64,000 nucleotides of DNA from Fibrobacterota bacterium (GTDB lineage: Bacteria; Fibrobacterota; Chitinivibrionia; Chitinivibrionales; Chitinispirillaceae), in contig JAEZKC010000105.1 in assembly GCA_023436205.1 (NCBI GenBank), forward strand, positions 4,381 to 68,380, given 5' to 3'. Within the stretch, counting starts at the first letter, position 1. The number at the start of each line of letters is the position of its first letter. A model generated the notes under the pieces. The model ran no database searches and was not told the DNA's origin. It saw nothing but the letters and a program-made list of their open reading frames with translations. Of the stretch, positions 53,324-63,398 are shown in pieces. A program made the position numbers and the translations under genes.

Positions 53324-55206
53324 TCATCGTTCACCGCCCGTTTAATCTCATCCGTTTGGAGCAGCCGGTCCTTTTTATTTCCCTTAACCTCCTCTATCTT
53401 CTGTATAAGCTCTTTCACATCGCAGTAGCCATTGTGAGTGGGATCCTTGATCACATCAAAGAACTGCTCCCAATTGTAAGGATCAAGCACCTTGACCCCG
53501 CCCTCCATGGTAACCCAGCCCCGTTCATCACTCCCATCCATGGGAAAACCATAATAGATCACTCCGGCAAAGTCGAAAACTTCCACCTGAGAAGATTCAA
53601 ATATCTTATCCGAATCATTCTTTTTAGGAAATGCCTCATCAAAATTCGGAAGCTCCGGATTACTCACGAATACCTCCTCCAGATCAAGTTCGATCCAGTA
53701 CTCATTCCCCTTAAACGTTCCTTGAATTTTATCTCTGTTAACCCAATACGCATTCCGTACTTCATCGGAAAGCTTGGCCCGCACAAGCCGAAACTCCCCG
53801 CGCTTCTCATCCAGGAATTGAAGACACTCCCCCTTCTGAATATCCACATTGACTTTGGTTTCTTCAACTGGATTGCCCTCTTCATCGACTATTGTGTATG
53901 CGTTTGCAATAGAAAAAGCCACTTTATAGGTTTTATCCTCTTCGCAGTAGTAACCCCCCGACCCGGGGGCAATCTCTGACCGTTTAATCCAGACATCGGC
54001 ACTTTTCACCACGCTTACACACCTGGACTTCTTTGTAAATCCCTTACCGCACTCCGACTGCTTTGTCAAAAGAATGCAAATGGCATTTTTCTCAATTTTC
54101 AATCCAACCTGAGGCTGGGGGAAAATTCTTTTATGAAGCCGGGCACCTCCTTTGAGAATATAATAGGGTCGTGATGACTTGTCCTTCTTTGGGTTCTTTA
54201 AAAAATCGATGGAGCGGGTGAATATTTCGAAATGGAGAACATTTTCATCATAGTAGTTCCCCGCAAAGCCCAGAATATCGCCTTTCTTCACTTCGATTGG
54301 GTGTTCAGGGTTTACTATTACATCTAAAGTAGGCTCCTGAGGAATACGAACCTCTTTGAGCGTATTCTTAATGTAAATAAACCCGGCCATTTCAGGTTTG
54401 TGCTTTTCAGAAGACAGCTTGCAATACGCGCTCTTCCCGGCTCGAAACTCCTTTTCATCATCAAAGTAAACCTGTGTGCCCTTAGGGAGCACTGCGAGCA
54501 CCGGACTGTCCTTACCTCCATTGCGTACGTTAAGCCCGGCTGTACCAGACAGTGGCGGATCCTTGGGTGATTTATGCAACTGGTATACAGTATCAGTAAG
54601 TTTACTCGCCACATTGTCACTCAGCCAGGTAAACCCCACCACATCACTCCAGGAAACTTTGCGATAATTTCGATAAAGGTCTTCTGGTTTCCCTTCGGGA
54701 ACCGGCCACTGCGGAGACGATTCGCCCAGAAGCCTAAATACCCCCTCACGAGGGATTACACCCACAATGGTATTGTAATCATTCTCACTGCGAATGTTCT
54801 GCCCGGCCCCATCCTCATCAGTATCGATAACCCAAGATGATGAATATACGAATTGAGGATAACTCCTCTGGCTTTCCTTGTAACAATCCCAGGGAAGAAG
54901 GTGCATGTAAAGAGAGTAATATTCGATCTTCTGCTTTTTAGGGGTTTCATGCTCTTGTTTCAATAACACGAAGCTATTTGACAGGTAGCTTACCTTGTCT
55001 GCTTTTTTATCCTCGATATACCCGCGGTTGAACCGGTAGGCGACAATCTGCCCATCATCAACAGCCCGAACCGGTTCTTTGGAGTAAAGGTGCACTCCCC
55101 CATGGTAGAACCCGTTGCTTCCTACAGGGAAAAATCCGCCCTGACCGGATGCATTATTTTTGTAAGCCTCATCGAAGTTTTCGAACGAGAAGGGAAGCTG
55201 GGCCAT
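53311..55206 (-). CDS. M23-like/SH3 protein, N-terminal half of a split effector-like gene
   Basis: About 631 residues from the ATG at 55206 (TAGGAG upstream, six bases). There is no signal peptide. An M23-like domain opens it (FYHGGVHLYSKEPVRAVDDG, LYMHLLPWD), and VLHFEIFTRS lies near residue 315; the first M23 aspartate is His here, so the metal site is unusual. An SH3b-like segment (AGLNVRNGGKDSPVLAVLPK) lies around 225-290, and beta-rich modules follow. The frame stops at GWL, and the other frame continues directly. The parent protein would be about 900 residues. Confidence 0.82.
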   Translation of the reverse strand: MAQLPFSFENFDEAYKNNASGQGGFFPVGSNGFYHGGVHLYSKEPVRAVDDGQIVAYRFNRGYIEDKKADKVSYLSNSFVLLKQEHETPKKQKIEYYSLYMHLLPWDCYKESQRSYPQFVYSSSWVIDTDEDGAGQNIRSENDYNTIVGVIPREGVFRLLGESSPQWPVPEGKPEDLYRNYRKVSWSDVVGFTWLSDNVASKLTDTVYQLHKSPKDPPLSGTAGLNVRNGGKDSPVLAVLPKGTQVYFDDEKEFRAGKSAYCKLSSEKHKPEMAGFIYIKNTLKEVRIPQEPTLDVIVNPEHPIEVKKGDILGFAGNYYDENVLHFEIFTRSIDFLKNPKKDKSSRPYYILKGGARLHKRIFPQPQVGLKIEKNAICILLTKQSECGKGFTKKSRCVSVVKSADVWIKRSEIAPGSGGYYCEEDKTYKVAFSIANAYTIVDEEGNPVEETKVNVDIQKGECLQFLDEKRGEFRLVRAKLSDEVRNAYWVNRDKIQGTFKGNEYWIELDLEEVFVSNPELPNFDEAFPKKNDSDKIFESSQVEVFDFAGVIYYGFPMDGSDERGWVTMEGGVKVLDPYNWEQFFDVIKDPTHNGYCDVKELIQKIEEVKGNKKDRLLQTDEIKRAVNDEGWL

Positions 55207-55592
55207 ACTGCTCCTAATCGGAAATCGGCAAACTTTGAACTGACGATGATTCACTTACCAATTGTCTAAAACGCTGAGAGCTTACATTCGGCTTGACCGT
55301 CAACGGGAGGCAGAAAGTATCATTGTGCATTTCCGCCCAGTACCGAATTCTTACCTATAATATGCAGGAGGGTAGCATAGGATAATATAGGTTAGGGATG
55401 GAAGAGGGGGAGATTTTTTAAACTACTGATTGAAGTCGCCGTTTTTTTAATCGTACTCAGTGCAGCGATTCTCGTACGCGTTGCTTGATTCATTACAACC
55501 GAGTACTATATCCCGAGTACAAGGAGAAGCACGAATATGAGAAGGTCCCGTTCCTTTCCATCGTACTCGTTGCTCAACTTTCCCTTCTACCC
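55207..55592. other. Intergenic region with short repeats
   Basis: No gene seen. It contains several GTACTCG-type words in both orientations, including TCGTACGCGTTGCT (55472) and TCGTACTCGTTGCT (55561). Nothing else is recognised. Confidence 0.5.
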
Positions 55593-56375
55593 TTATTTGT
55601 ACTCTGCAAGAGTAACTCTGTATCTCCCCACTGCACCATCATCGCCTTCCACAATATAAAAACCATATTCCCCAGAAGCCGTGCAGGCGTAGCTGTTGCT
55701 CCTGTAAATTACCGTGTCTCTCCCATTATAACTCAAAGCCCTAATTTTCATATCCTCTGACCTGGTGAAGTAAAGAGCGGTGTTCATAGTTGAAGCAATC
55801 ACCACACTAATGACTTCACCCGAATCAGCATGGAATTTGAAGTAGTCCGTATCGTTAACGGTTATAGTAGAAAAAAGGGTATCGGATATTTCAAGAAGAG
55901 TAGCACTCGCCATAGATCCATCCGGTTCACGAGAATCAGGTGAAAGTACCACCCAGTCATTGGGCGGGAAATCACTATTATAGGGTTCATATAAAACTTT
56001 AGACACGATATTGTCACTTTTTACCATCGTCAATTCAAGCGACTGAACATCTTGCGAACTTATCACTCTCTCGCTGTCATTGAGAATCATGGTATCTCCA
56101 GACAATCTGTAGTCAACTGTATCAGCCCGGAAAATGAGGCCTTGTTCAAGATAGCAGGTTAGAATGGATGACGGGGTGATAGTTACAAGCACATTGCGGG
56201 CGTCATTTTCTGAATAGTTAAAAAGTATAGTATTACTATCAGCCCCGGAATAGCTGATTTCTTTTACTTTCACCCACTTGCTTGAAGCTGGTTGCTCTTC
56301 AGTTTTATTAACCGGGCTGCCACAATTGGACAGCAGGAGGGCAGATACTGCAATGCAGTACATTATCGTTTTCAC
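55593..56375 (-). CDS. Lipoprotein with PPC-like C-terminal domain
   Basis: A 260-residue protein with a signal peptide and lipobox LLLSNCGS, so it is likely anchored to a membrane. The middle is beta-rich; the last ~85 residues (DTDYFKFHADSGEVISVVIA ... GEYGFYIVEGDD) resemble a bacterial pre-peptidase C-terminal (PPC) domain, common in secreted proteins. Function unknown. Confidence 0.82.
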   Translation of the reverse strand: MKTIMYCIAVSALLLSNCGSPVNKTEEQPASSKWVKVKEISYSGADSNTILFNYSENDARNVLVTITPSSILTCYLEQGLIFRADTVDYRLSGDTMILNDSERVISSQDVQSLELTMVKSDNIVSKVLYEPYNSDFPPNDWVVLSPDSREPDGSMASATLLEISDTLFSTITVNDTDYFKFHADSGEVISVVIASTMNTALYFTRSEDMKIRALSYNGRDTVIYRSNSYACTASGEYGFYIVEGDDGAVGRYRVTLAEYK

Positions 56376-56433
56376 TTTTTACTCCTGATAAGGGGCAAGA
56401 TAGCTGCTGTGCTGTAATTGTCTTAAAACAGTT

Positions 56434-56928
56434 TTACAGTCGAAAATAGATTGCTATTTCACCAGTACCGGTAAACTTGCGATCATCGGACAAATAAAGA
56501 ATACCAGCCATCAGATTCACTGACATATCGCTACCCTTTATCTCGATTCCAGGCCCACCGCCGATGTATGTCGGAACGGCCTTAGATTTGCCAGGTATTC
56601 TGTTCCACTCCTCATCATATTCGTAGTTTGATGAGCGTGGCATAAAATGGGAGCCAATGTAGAGATAACAATCATTCTTTTTTCCTGTAAGTAACATTCT
56701 AAGTACCGTCAGAGCAACAGCGTGTGCATCCAACCTCCATTGTTTATCTCTCTCTATCATTGGGCAATAATTAACCTGCCCGCCAAAACCACTTGGATGC
56801 CAGAAGCGGTAGGACAATCCAACTCCGGTTGCCCCTCCAGCGCCAACTCCGATGCAGTGTATGGGTTTATCCTGCGCCAGTGTTAGAGATGCAAACAATG
56901 CTATATAGATCAAGAATAATCTTTTCAT
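56434..56928 (-). CDS. Small outer-membrane beta-barrel-like protein
   Basis: A 164-residue protein with signal peptide (LFLIYIALFASLTLA). Glycine/aromatic alternation (GVGLSYRFWHPSGFGGQVNY, TYIGGGPGIEI) and a terminal aromatic strand (GEIAIYFRL) indicate an 8-strand-type barrel. It is paralogous to the next gene upstream, sharing GxGPGxE and the final strand pattern. Confidence 0.78.
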   Translation of the reverse strand: MKRLFLIYIALFASLTLAQDKPIHCIGVGAGGATGVGLSYRFWHPSGFGGQVNYCPMIERDKQWRLDAHAVALTVLRMLLTGKKNDCYLYIGSHFMPRSSNYEYDEEWNRIPGKSKAVPTYIGGGPGIEIKGSDMSVNLMAGILYLSDDRKFTGTGEIAIYFRL

Positions 56929-56931
56929 GAA

Positions 56932-57465
56932 TCATTTCCTTCCAACAAGTGGAGTTTTTATTGAGTACAGGATACTTATTTCACCTGTCATGGTAAACAT
57001 TGCATAATCCTTGCTGTTTACCAAGTACATTAATCCAGCCATCACATTCACAACCCAGCGCCCATTGTTGAACTCCACACCGGGACCGCCACCCAACATA
57101 AAAGTGGTCCTTTGATCACTGATACTTTTAGTATACCCATATATGTCTTCATGCTGTTCCTCATAAGATTCTGAAAGCAAATGCATTCCGCCATACATGA
57201 AGAGATTTTTGGTTTCACCCTTTTTAATTCTTTTTAAACCTGCAACACCTAAGCTTAAACTGTATTCTGTCTGTGATTCACCAAAACTGAAGTACGGTCC
57301 AGCATTAAATTGCACTCCGTAGCCACTTGGCGTCCATCCCCGGTACTGAAAACCAACACCAGTTACAAATCCAGCTCCAAGCCCTATTTGAGTTGTGTAT
57401 TGAAGAGTGTCTCCTGCGAACAGCGAGAGGACACTAAGCGTTATAATTACTGAAATTTTATGCAT
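56932..57465 (-). CDS. Small outer-membrane beta-barrel-like protein, paralogue
   Basis: About 177 residues from the ATG at 57465 (AAAGGA five bases upstream). Signal peptide HKISVIITLSVLSLFAGD; barrel-like strands GAGFVTGVGFQYRGWTPSG and MLGGGPGVEFNNG, VMAGLMYL. It shares its layout with the 56434-56928 product and ends three bases before that gene, so they form an operon. Function unknown. Confidence 0.78.
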   Translation of the reverse strand: MHKISVIITLSVLSLFAGDTLQYTTQIGLGAGFVTGVGFQYRGWTPSGYGVQFNAGPYFSFGESQTEYSLSLGVAGLKRIKKGETKNLFMYGGMHLLSESYEEQHEDIYGYTKSISDQRTTFMLGGGPGVEFNNGRWVVNVMAGLMYLVNSKDYAMFTMTGEISILYSIKTPLVGRK

Positions 57466-57549
57466 AAAATCCTTTCGGGAAATCATCCGTTTTCAAATCA
57501 AGCCTCAATAGATGATCCCTGCTTTTTTAAACTTGAGAAAATGCACAAC

Positions 57550-58062
57550 CTACTGAACCTTTCTCAACTGGAATCCTCCGGTCCTCTCACCCTCTCTCAG
57601 ATTGCACTGGCGGGTATTATAATATAGAATAGCTTTATCCTGCTTAGTAGCAGAGCCGATGGCAAACGTCAATGACATTCCAAAAGCAGCAGCACCGCAG
57701 GCGTGAAGTGCCGGGTTAAAATCATTAAGCACCGCCACGGTATTGAAAACAGAACCAACTACCATGAGACTAAGGCAATAAATACGAAAAGCATCTGAAC
57801 TGTTTTGCTGTTTCAGTGCATTCGGACAAGTCGATATGATCTCTTTAAACTCCTCTCTATCCTGCTGAGTCAAAACTCTTCGATCATCGATATATAACCC
57901 TTTCCAGAAGTCATTGCGTAGAGTGACACCGGGATTTCCAATTGAAAGAGTATCAATACCCTGTTCTGAAGATGTGGATTGTGAAGCAGTTTCCTGGCCA
58001 TAGTTTAGAAATGCCATGAAAACCAGAAATAAAAGTGACCCGATGAAATTCCTTTTTCCCAT
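57550..58062 (-). CDS. Exported/membrane protein of unknown function
   Basis: About 170 residues from the ATG at 58062 (AGAGGAG upstream). Signal peptide IGSLLFLVFMAFLNYG; one or two further hydrophobic stretches (IYCLSLMVVGSVFNTVAVL, LHACGAAAFGMSLTFAIG). A DDRRVLTQQDREEFKEII segment looks helical and charged. Not recognised. First gene of the group with the two barrels. Confidence 0.72.
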   Translation of the reverse strand: MGKRNFIGSLLFLVFMAFLNYGQETASQSTSSEQGIDTLSIGNPGVTLRNDFWKGLYIDDRRVLTQQDREEFKEIISTCPNALKQQNSSDAFRIYCLSLMVVGSVFNTVAVLNDFNPALHACGAAAFGMSLTFAIGSATKQDKAILYYNTRQCNLREGERTGGFQLRKVQ

Positions 58063-58459
58063 ATACTCCTCTGAGATTTCGCCCAACCAGGCAAGCGGTG
58101 ATAAGTGGTTACAACCCTAAAAAATGCGCATGTTAAGCGGTTTCTGTAAATTGGTTTTCGCAAACTGATCCAGTCAAGTGATATCTATTAAATCTGCTTG
58201 ACTATGAACCCTCTTGTCCAGAACTTACTGGTTCTTCCTCCAAATCACAGAAGACCTGCTGTTCTTGTATTGAAAGCCAGAATGTCAAATCTCCGGGCTG
58301 CCAGAAGTGAAAAGTTATTGTGAAGCGGGTAGGTATTAAGAAAATCTCACCTGCGGGAGGGGGTTCACAAAAAAGGGTATTCTCAAAATAACCTTAATGA
58401 ATAATCGTACTCTGAACTGTACTCTGATCAGACAAACATATTCACTTGAGGCAAAGCAA
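58063..58459. other. Intergenic region between divergent genes
   Basis: About 400 bases between divergently read genes. I see no gene, RNA or clear promoter element, only a likely promoter-bearing AT-rich stretch. Confidence 0.5.
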
Positions 58460-61081
58460 ATGCATTGTTCAGGAAGAATAGTACTTGTCGTTATGTTTTC
58501 TCTAGCGATTCAATCGTTTTCTGCAAACCCGGATTCTCTTCAAAACAGCCCACCGCGCCTTCTGAACGAACCCTTAATTGAAGCCAGTCCCGCGCTGCTT
58601 AAAAGAGGATTATGGGGATCTGCAACAGTAGAAGTTGCGATAGACACCAGCGGTAAGGTTGATTCCTGCCATGTTTTATCGGAGCATCCGCGTTTCGCTA
58701 ATTTCATCAAACAGAAGGTGAATGAGGCCCAATTCCAACCTGCGATTGAGAACGGCGAACCCGAGTCATGCATAGCTACATTTGACATAAACATCCCTTT
58801 TGACTCATTACTGGAGCAGTGCCTGCGTCTACCACCCACTATTTCCGGGATTGTTTTGGACAGTGTACAGTCGATGCCAATTAATAATGCACGTATACTC
58901 CTTACCTACACTGATACGACTATGGACAGTGCTGTTGCAATCGGATTCAATCACTATCTTGCTTTAGTTGCACATGACTACCAGTTTCTCATATACACAA
59001 ATCAGCTCACTACTACTACTGATTCACTAGGCGCATTCTCTTTCAAGCTTCTTCCATTCGGTAAAATGGTTTTGTCTATACAGTGTGCCGGATACAAAGC
59101 TCGAAAGTACAAAGTATGTGTTAAAGATAGCACTCTTTTCTTGAAGTATCATCTTACTTTATCCGATGAGTTAAGGGATAACAATGGTTTCGAGGTTACG
59201 GTTTATGGGAATCCTCCCCTTGATCAGAGAAAGGTAATCATCTCAGAGGAGGAGAACAAAACTGGATTTTCCCCATTTCTCAGTACTGTGATAAAAGCCA
59301 AAGCTGAAGTACGACAGGTTCCCGAGGGGCCTTCAAAGATGCTCGTGAGGTCCGGCAGCCCCTATGACAACAGATATGTTATAGCCGGCGTATCCATGTT
59401 GGCTCCCTTTCACTTCGGAGGACATCCTTATGCAGATATAGATGGGCTGATGATATCAGCGCTTCGAAATGTGGAAGTCACTCTGAACGGGGTTTCAGGA
59501 ATTAGAGAGAACACCAGCGGATGCATTGTGAAAGCAGATCCGGGAAAAATCACTTACGATCACAGCGAAAACAGGGGTCTTTATTTCAAGGGTGATTTCA
59601 GCAGTTTGGGACTGGACTTTATGACCGCGTACACATCAAAGAACAACATGGATGACTATCTGCAGATCGGATTTTCAGCTTGTAATGATTATTTCGTAGA
59701 GTGGAACAAGTATTTCTACCAGTCTGTCGCAAAAGGGAATTATGGCATTGGTATTCCTTCCAGCTATGGGAATCTAACCCTGACCGGCGTAAGATCTTCA
59801 AAGGATCTGCACACTGCTGCTTTCGGCTGGCTTGCGTGGGATTCTTACCATGAACAAAAGGGGATTGACAAGCAGAAGAGAATGACTCGTGATTCACTGG
59901 TTTATTTCCAATCGGCAGATCCGGTAATTTACCCCTGGGGATCTGGAAGCCTCATGTTTTCCTTTCCCTCCAAAGCCTCTATTTCCATTGGTGGCGCCCA
60001 TCAGTTTTTCGGAAACGGCAAGCAGCACAGATCTGAAATCTATTCAACCCGGACCAAGTTATCAAATATAGAATTGACAGCCGACTTCGATACTTTGATC
60101 CATTATCCTGTAGCAACAATGGTCACAGGGCGCATACAACATAACAGGTGGGATGGATTTCTGAGCCAATTAGATACAACTACATCTGATACTCTCTGCA
60201 GGTCTTCCGGAGCAGAAACCGGGTTACATATCAGTACATCATTGGTAAAAAACTTTGACAAGCTGATTTCCAGGGTCAATGTTCTTGCATCTGTATATAA
60301 GGATACAGACAGTATTCAGTATACAGCCGACGAAGGAGCATCTCTTTCCTACGAAACAGACGCATTCCATGCAGCATTGCATATAGGTCACGTCACCTCC
60401 CGTCCGGATATCCGGGGCATTCCCGATTCTATTTTCAAAAAGCAGATAAACCACACCTACCTCGCTTCACTGCCACTACTCACCCGCTTTAACATAGTCA
60501 GCAGATTTGGGATTCAACCCTATATCCGCTACTGTACCGGAGCCCCGCAACTTGATCCGATCCGGCAGATCTGGGACCCTGATCTGACATCACCTCTACT
60601 TGCCTACGGTGCAGATATTGACATACACCTATCTCCTGTTCAGTGGGCAGATTTTTCGGGAGCACTAAACATTTCTGATGCCCGGAGATGGCGGGAATCG
60701 TCCGGTTCAACAATATATGAATGGAATATCCCCTGGACAATCCGCAATACGATTCATCTCAAATCAAAAAACGACCGGTACAATTTCTATATCAACTATA
60801 TCCGTACAAAAGGGTTACCGTATTTTGATATTGAAAACCAAAATTACAATGTATTACCAGTTTACCGCAGCCTTGACATCAACTTTCAAATTCACACTTC
60901 TGTTCCACACCACCAGTTCATCAAATTCTTCGATGTCTACATTGCCCTTAAAAACATTCAGGATTTAATCAACATTAGTAATGTTCGTGATTATTACTGG
61001 GATAGTAACGGCCACCGTATGCCTATTTACCTTGGGTATGGCAGAATAGATACAGGAGCACGGTTTGGATTTAAACTATAG
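58460..61081 (+). CDS. TonB-dependent receptor-like protein with N-terminal TonB-C-like domain
   Basis: About 873 residues from the ATG at 58460 (GAGG upstream; a longer frame is possible). A signal peptide is followed by a TonB_C-like domain (GLWGSATVEVAIDTSGKVDS ... AQFQPAIENGEPES; about 45-120), a carboxypeptidase-regulatory-like domain (ISGIVLDSVQSMPINNARI, about 125-230), a plug region (VRSGSPYDNRYVIAGVSM) and a beta-barrel to the end (RFGFKL). The TonB-C unit normally belongs to the separate energiser protein, so the fusion is unusual. The barrel end looks complete. Confidence 0.82.
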   Translation: MHCSGRIVLVVMFSLAIQSFSANPDSLQNSPPRLLNEPLIEASPALLKRGLWGSATVEVAIDTSGKVDSCHVLSEHPRFANFIKQKVNEAQFQPAIENGEPESCIATFDINIPFDSLLEQCLRLPPTISGIVLDSVQSMPINNARILLTYTDTTMDSAVAIGFNHYLALVAHDYQFLIYTNQLTTTTDSLGAFSFKLLPFGKMVLSIQCAGYKARKYKVCVKDSTLFLKYHLTLSDELRDNNGFEVTVYGNPPLDQRKVIISEEENKTGFSPFLSTVIKAKAEVRQVPEGPSKMLVRSGSPYDNRYVIAGVSMLAPFHFGGHPYADIDGLMISALRNVEVTLNGVSGIRENTSGCIVKADPGKITYDHSENRGLYFKGDFSSLGLDFMTAYTSKNNMDDYLQIGFSACNDYFVEWNKYFYQSVAKGNYGIGIPSSYGNLTLTGVRSSKDLHTAAFGWLAWDSYHEQKGIDKQKRMTRDSLVYFQSADPVIYPWGSGSLMFSFPSKASISIGGAHQFFGNGKQHRSEIYSTRTKLSNIELTADFDTLIHYPVATMVTGRIQHNRWDGFLSQLDTTTSDTLCRSSGAETGLHISTSLVKNFDKLISRVNVLASVYKDTDSIQYTADEGASLSYETDAFHAALHIGHVTSRPDIRGIPDSIFKKQINHTYLASLPLLTRFNIVSRFGIQPYIRYCTGAPQLDPIRQIWDPDLTSPLLAYGADIDIHLSPVQWADFSGALNISDARRWRESSGSTIYEWNIPWTIRNTIHLKSKNDRYNFYINYIRTKGLPYFDIENQNYNVLPVYRSLDINFQIHTSVPHHQFIKFFDVYIALKNIQDLINISNVRDYYWDSNGHRMPIYLGYGRIDTGARFGFKL

Positions 61082-61448
61082 GTGAAGCAAAAAAGATGTT
61101 CCGAAGACCCCCTGAGGAAGAACTGGAGACTATTGTTTAGAAGGCGGTAAAAAGCATCCTGTTTGCGGCAAGATGCCCTATTGATTGCAATTGCAAATGC
61201 GTGTGTTATGTCGCACCTGTGAACTAGTTTAGGCAAACCGGGATTGTCAAATACCCGGGAAAAAATGATACCCGTACAGGGCATGATGCAAGACCGTCTT
61301 ACCTGACAGTCTTCTTGGAGAGAACACCCGTTTTCCCCAAAAGCGGGAATAGTTGTACCGGGTAATGTAAAGAGATATATTATCCACACTGACAAACTGC
61401 TCTTTTACCAATCTTAGAAATCTCACCTACACTTATCCGGGAGTTCAT
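61082..61448. other. Intergenic region with small hairpin
   Basis: No supported gene. CCCGTTTTCCCCAAAAGCGGG (61327-61347) can form a short stem; it may mark a terminator or repeat. The 122-residue antisense frame here has no features of a real protein. Confidence 0.45.
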
Positions 61449-63320
61449 ATGAAAATTGCAGCCATTCTGCTGATTTCCGCAGTGCAGTTTTTAAGTTTCA
61501 GCGCTTCCATCACCTTGCCGGCTCTTCCGCTCAAAGACGGAGATGCTTCGGCGTTCAGTTACGACGGTTCAGACAAGGTGCTCTATATCGATGGAAGCGG
61601 AACAACTGCATCGGTGGCCTGGATCGTATTCCAGACCGAAAACCTCGACCTGACCCAAGGTGCAGAACTGGTTTTCCAGCTTAAATCATTGACCACTCCC
61701 GGGTCATTCTCCGTTAAACTGCTCAAAACGGCAGTCAACTTTCCAGAAAACAATGTCAGACTTTCAGACCTTGCCTGGGATACTGCCAGTGCCGCACAAG
61801 TGGCACTCAGCTCAGCTGATGTGGAGAAGGTGATTAAAGTCGACCTGACAGATGCACTCAGCAAACTGACCGGCACCTTTTTCGGAATCGTCCTCGTTTC
61901 TGAAGATGGGCTATCTGCCACCATCTCTTCCAAAGAGGGTGTACTAAAGCCCCTGCTCTATGTTAAAAACGTGATCGACAGTTTAGGCACCAAATGGCTT
62001 ACCGGTGAAGGTGTTCCTGCAGATTCTATCGGACGAAAGGATGATATGTATCTGAACACACTCACTAGTGATGTGTACTGCAAAGCGGATTCAACCTGGT
62101 CGTTAAAAGCGAATATCCGGGGAGCCGACGGGGTAAACGGTATCAACGGAACAAACGGCACGAATGGTACCGATGGAAAAGATGGAACTGGTTTTGTGTG
62201 GCGGGGGCTTTATAATTCGCGTACTTTGTATGCAATCAACGATGTCGTACAGCTCAATGGGAACTCCTATATAGCAGTTGCCCCCACATCTCAGTCTCCT
62301 GAAGCGCTATGCATTAAGAACTGCCCCTGGCAGCTGCTGGCAGGATCGGGGACCTCCTCATGGGCCGATGGAGCAGGTACGGTTTCAACGAATGATAATG
62401 TGTCGATTGACGGCGATCTTACTGTAAACGGAACCATTAGGGGCCGAATTGATGTCTCCCAGGTGCAGGGTCTTGTGGGACAGGGCTATACCGTGCAGTT
62501 CCCTGACGTTTACAACAATGCGGCAAGAATAGAAATCGAGGGGCTGGTGACAACTAAGAATGTCATCGTGATCACAGGACCCGGCATTGACATAGAGAGG
62601 ATTCCGATTTGGGGGAATGGGGCTATACGATATGACGAGTCGGGTTTCTGCATGGAGCATCCATTCACATTTGAAACTGACGGTCCCGATGCCATTACAC
62701 TGAAAGCGTTCTTTGACGGATATGCAGCCTCTCCTTCTCCAAAGAACATGTTACTTTACATGCACGATTTAGCCGGAAATGAGAAGATGCGCTTTGAATT
62801 CAGCCGTTATGCCCCTCAATCATACACCGCGGCATCGGATGGCAGGACGCGGTTCACATTTATCAGCACCAAAATTCCCAGCTCGGCTGTCAGGATTACG
62901 GCGATTGGTAACTATTCATTTCAACCGGTCCAGCTGCCTTCCATAACTCCCGATGTGGACAAGGGAATAGAAATCGAAGGGGTTATAGGTGACTTTGCTG
63001 CGCCAGTTCTAGTTGACACGGTTAATATGACATTAACGATTGATTTTGCTTTTGGAGAGGCGGGTGTGACGCTCTGGAACTGGACCAAAACCATTGCAAC
63101 TCAAGGGACATCATCAGCCATAGGCCGCAGAGCAATGTCAGTTATAGATATTGTACCGGTTGCTGCCAATGGTTCTTACACCTACTATTATAACGAAACC
63201 GGGCGTATGAATTACTTTGAAGTATTCCCGATACGCTGGGAATACGTGAGTGGATTCGGACTTGACAGCAAAGCGGCAGCCCGCATTGTAATTGCATACG
63301 GATTTCGAGAACGGGGATAG
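61449..63320 (+). CDS. Secreted protein with collagen-like segment
   Basis: A 623-residue protein. A signal peptide (1-19) precedes a DNRLRE-like or beta-sandwich domain (about 25-175). A collagen-like stretch of Gly-X-Y triplets follows (GADGVNGINGTNGTNGTDGK, about 224-245), then a CBM5/12-like motif (WRGLYNSRTLYAINDVVQLN, about 247-270) and a C-terminal beta-rich region. Such proteins are often surface adhesins or stalk proteins. AT the end it has no recognised sorting domain. Function inferred only. Confidence 0.8.
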   Translation: MKIAAILLISAVQFLSFSASITLPALPLKDGDASAFSYDGSDKVLYIDGSGTTASVAWIVFQTENLDLTQGAELVFQLKSLTTPGSFSVKLLKTAVNFPENNVRLSDLAWDTASAAQVALSSADVEKVIKVDLTDALSKLTGTFFGIVLVSEDGLSATISSKEGVLKPLLYVKNVIDSLGTKWLTGEGVPADSIGRKDDMYLNTLTSDVYCKADSTWSLKANIRGADGVNGINGTNGTNGTDGKDGTGFVWRGLYNSRTLYAINDVVQLNGNSYIAVAPTSQSPEALCIKNCPWQLLAGSGTSSWADGAGTVSTNDNVSIDGDLTVNGTIRGRIDVSQVQGLVGQGYTVQFPDVYNNAARIEIEGLVTTKNVIVITGPGIDIERIPIWGNGAIRYDESGFCMEHPFTFETDGPDAITLKAFFDGYAASPSPKNMLLYMHDLAGNEKMRFEFSRYAPQSYTAASDGRTRFTFISTKIPSSAVRITAIGNYSFQPVQLPSITPDVDKGIEIEGVIGDFAAPVLVDTVNMTLTIDFAFGEAGVTLWNWTKTIATQGTSSAIGRRAMSVIDIVPVAANGSYTYYYNETGRMNYFEVFPIRWEYVSGFGLDSKAAARIVIAYGFRERG

Positions 63321-63398
63321 AAAAGGAAATGTTGATTTTTGATTGATGATTGTTGATTTGTAGGAATTCGAATCGAAACGCAATACCGTCCTCATCAC

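Noticed and set aside
61027..61395. 122-residue minus-strand ORF
   Set aside because: No homology-like features, no ribosome binding site, and overlaps the receptor gene end; treated as chance.
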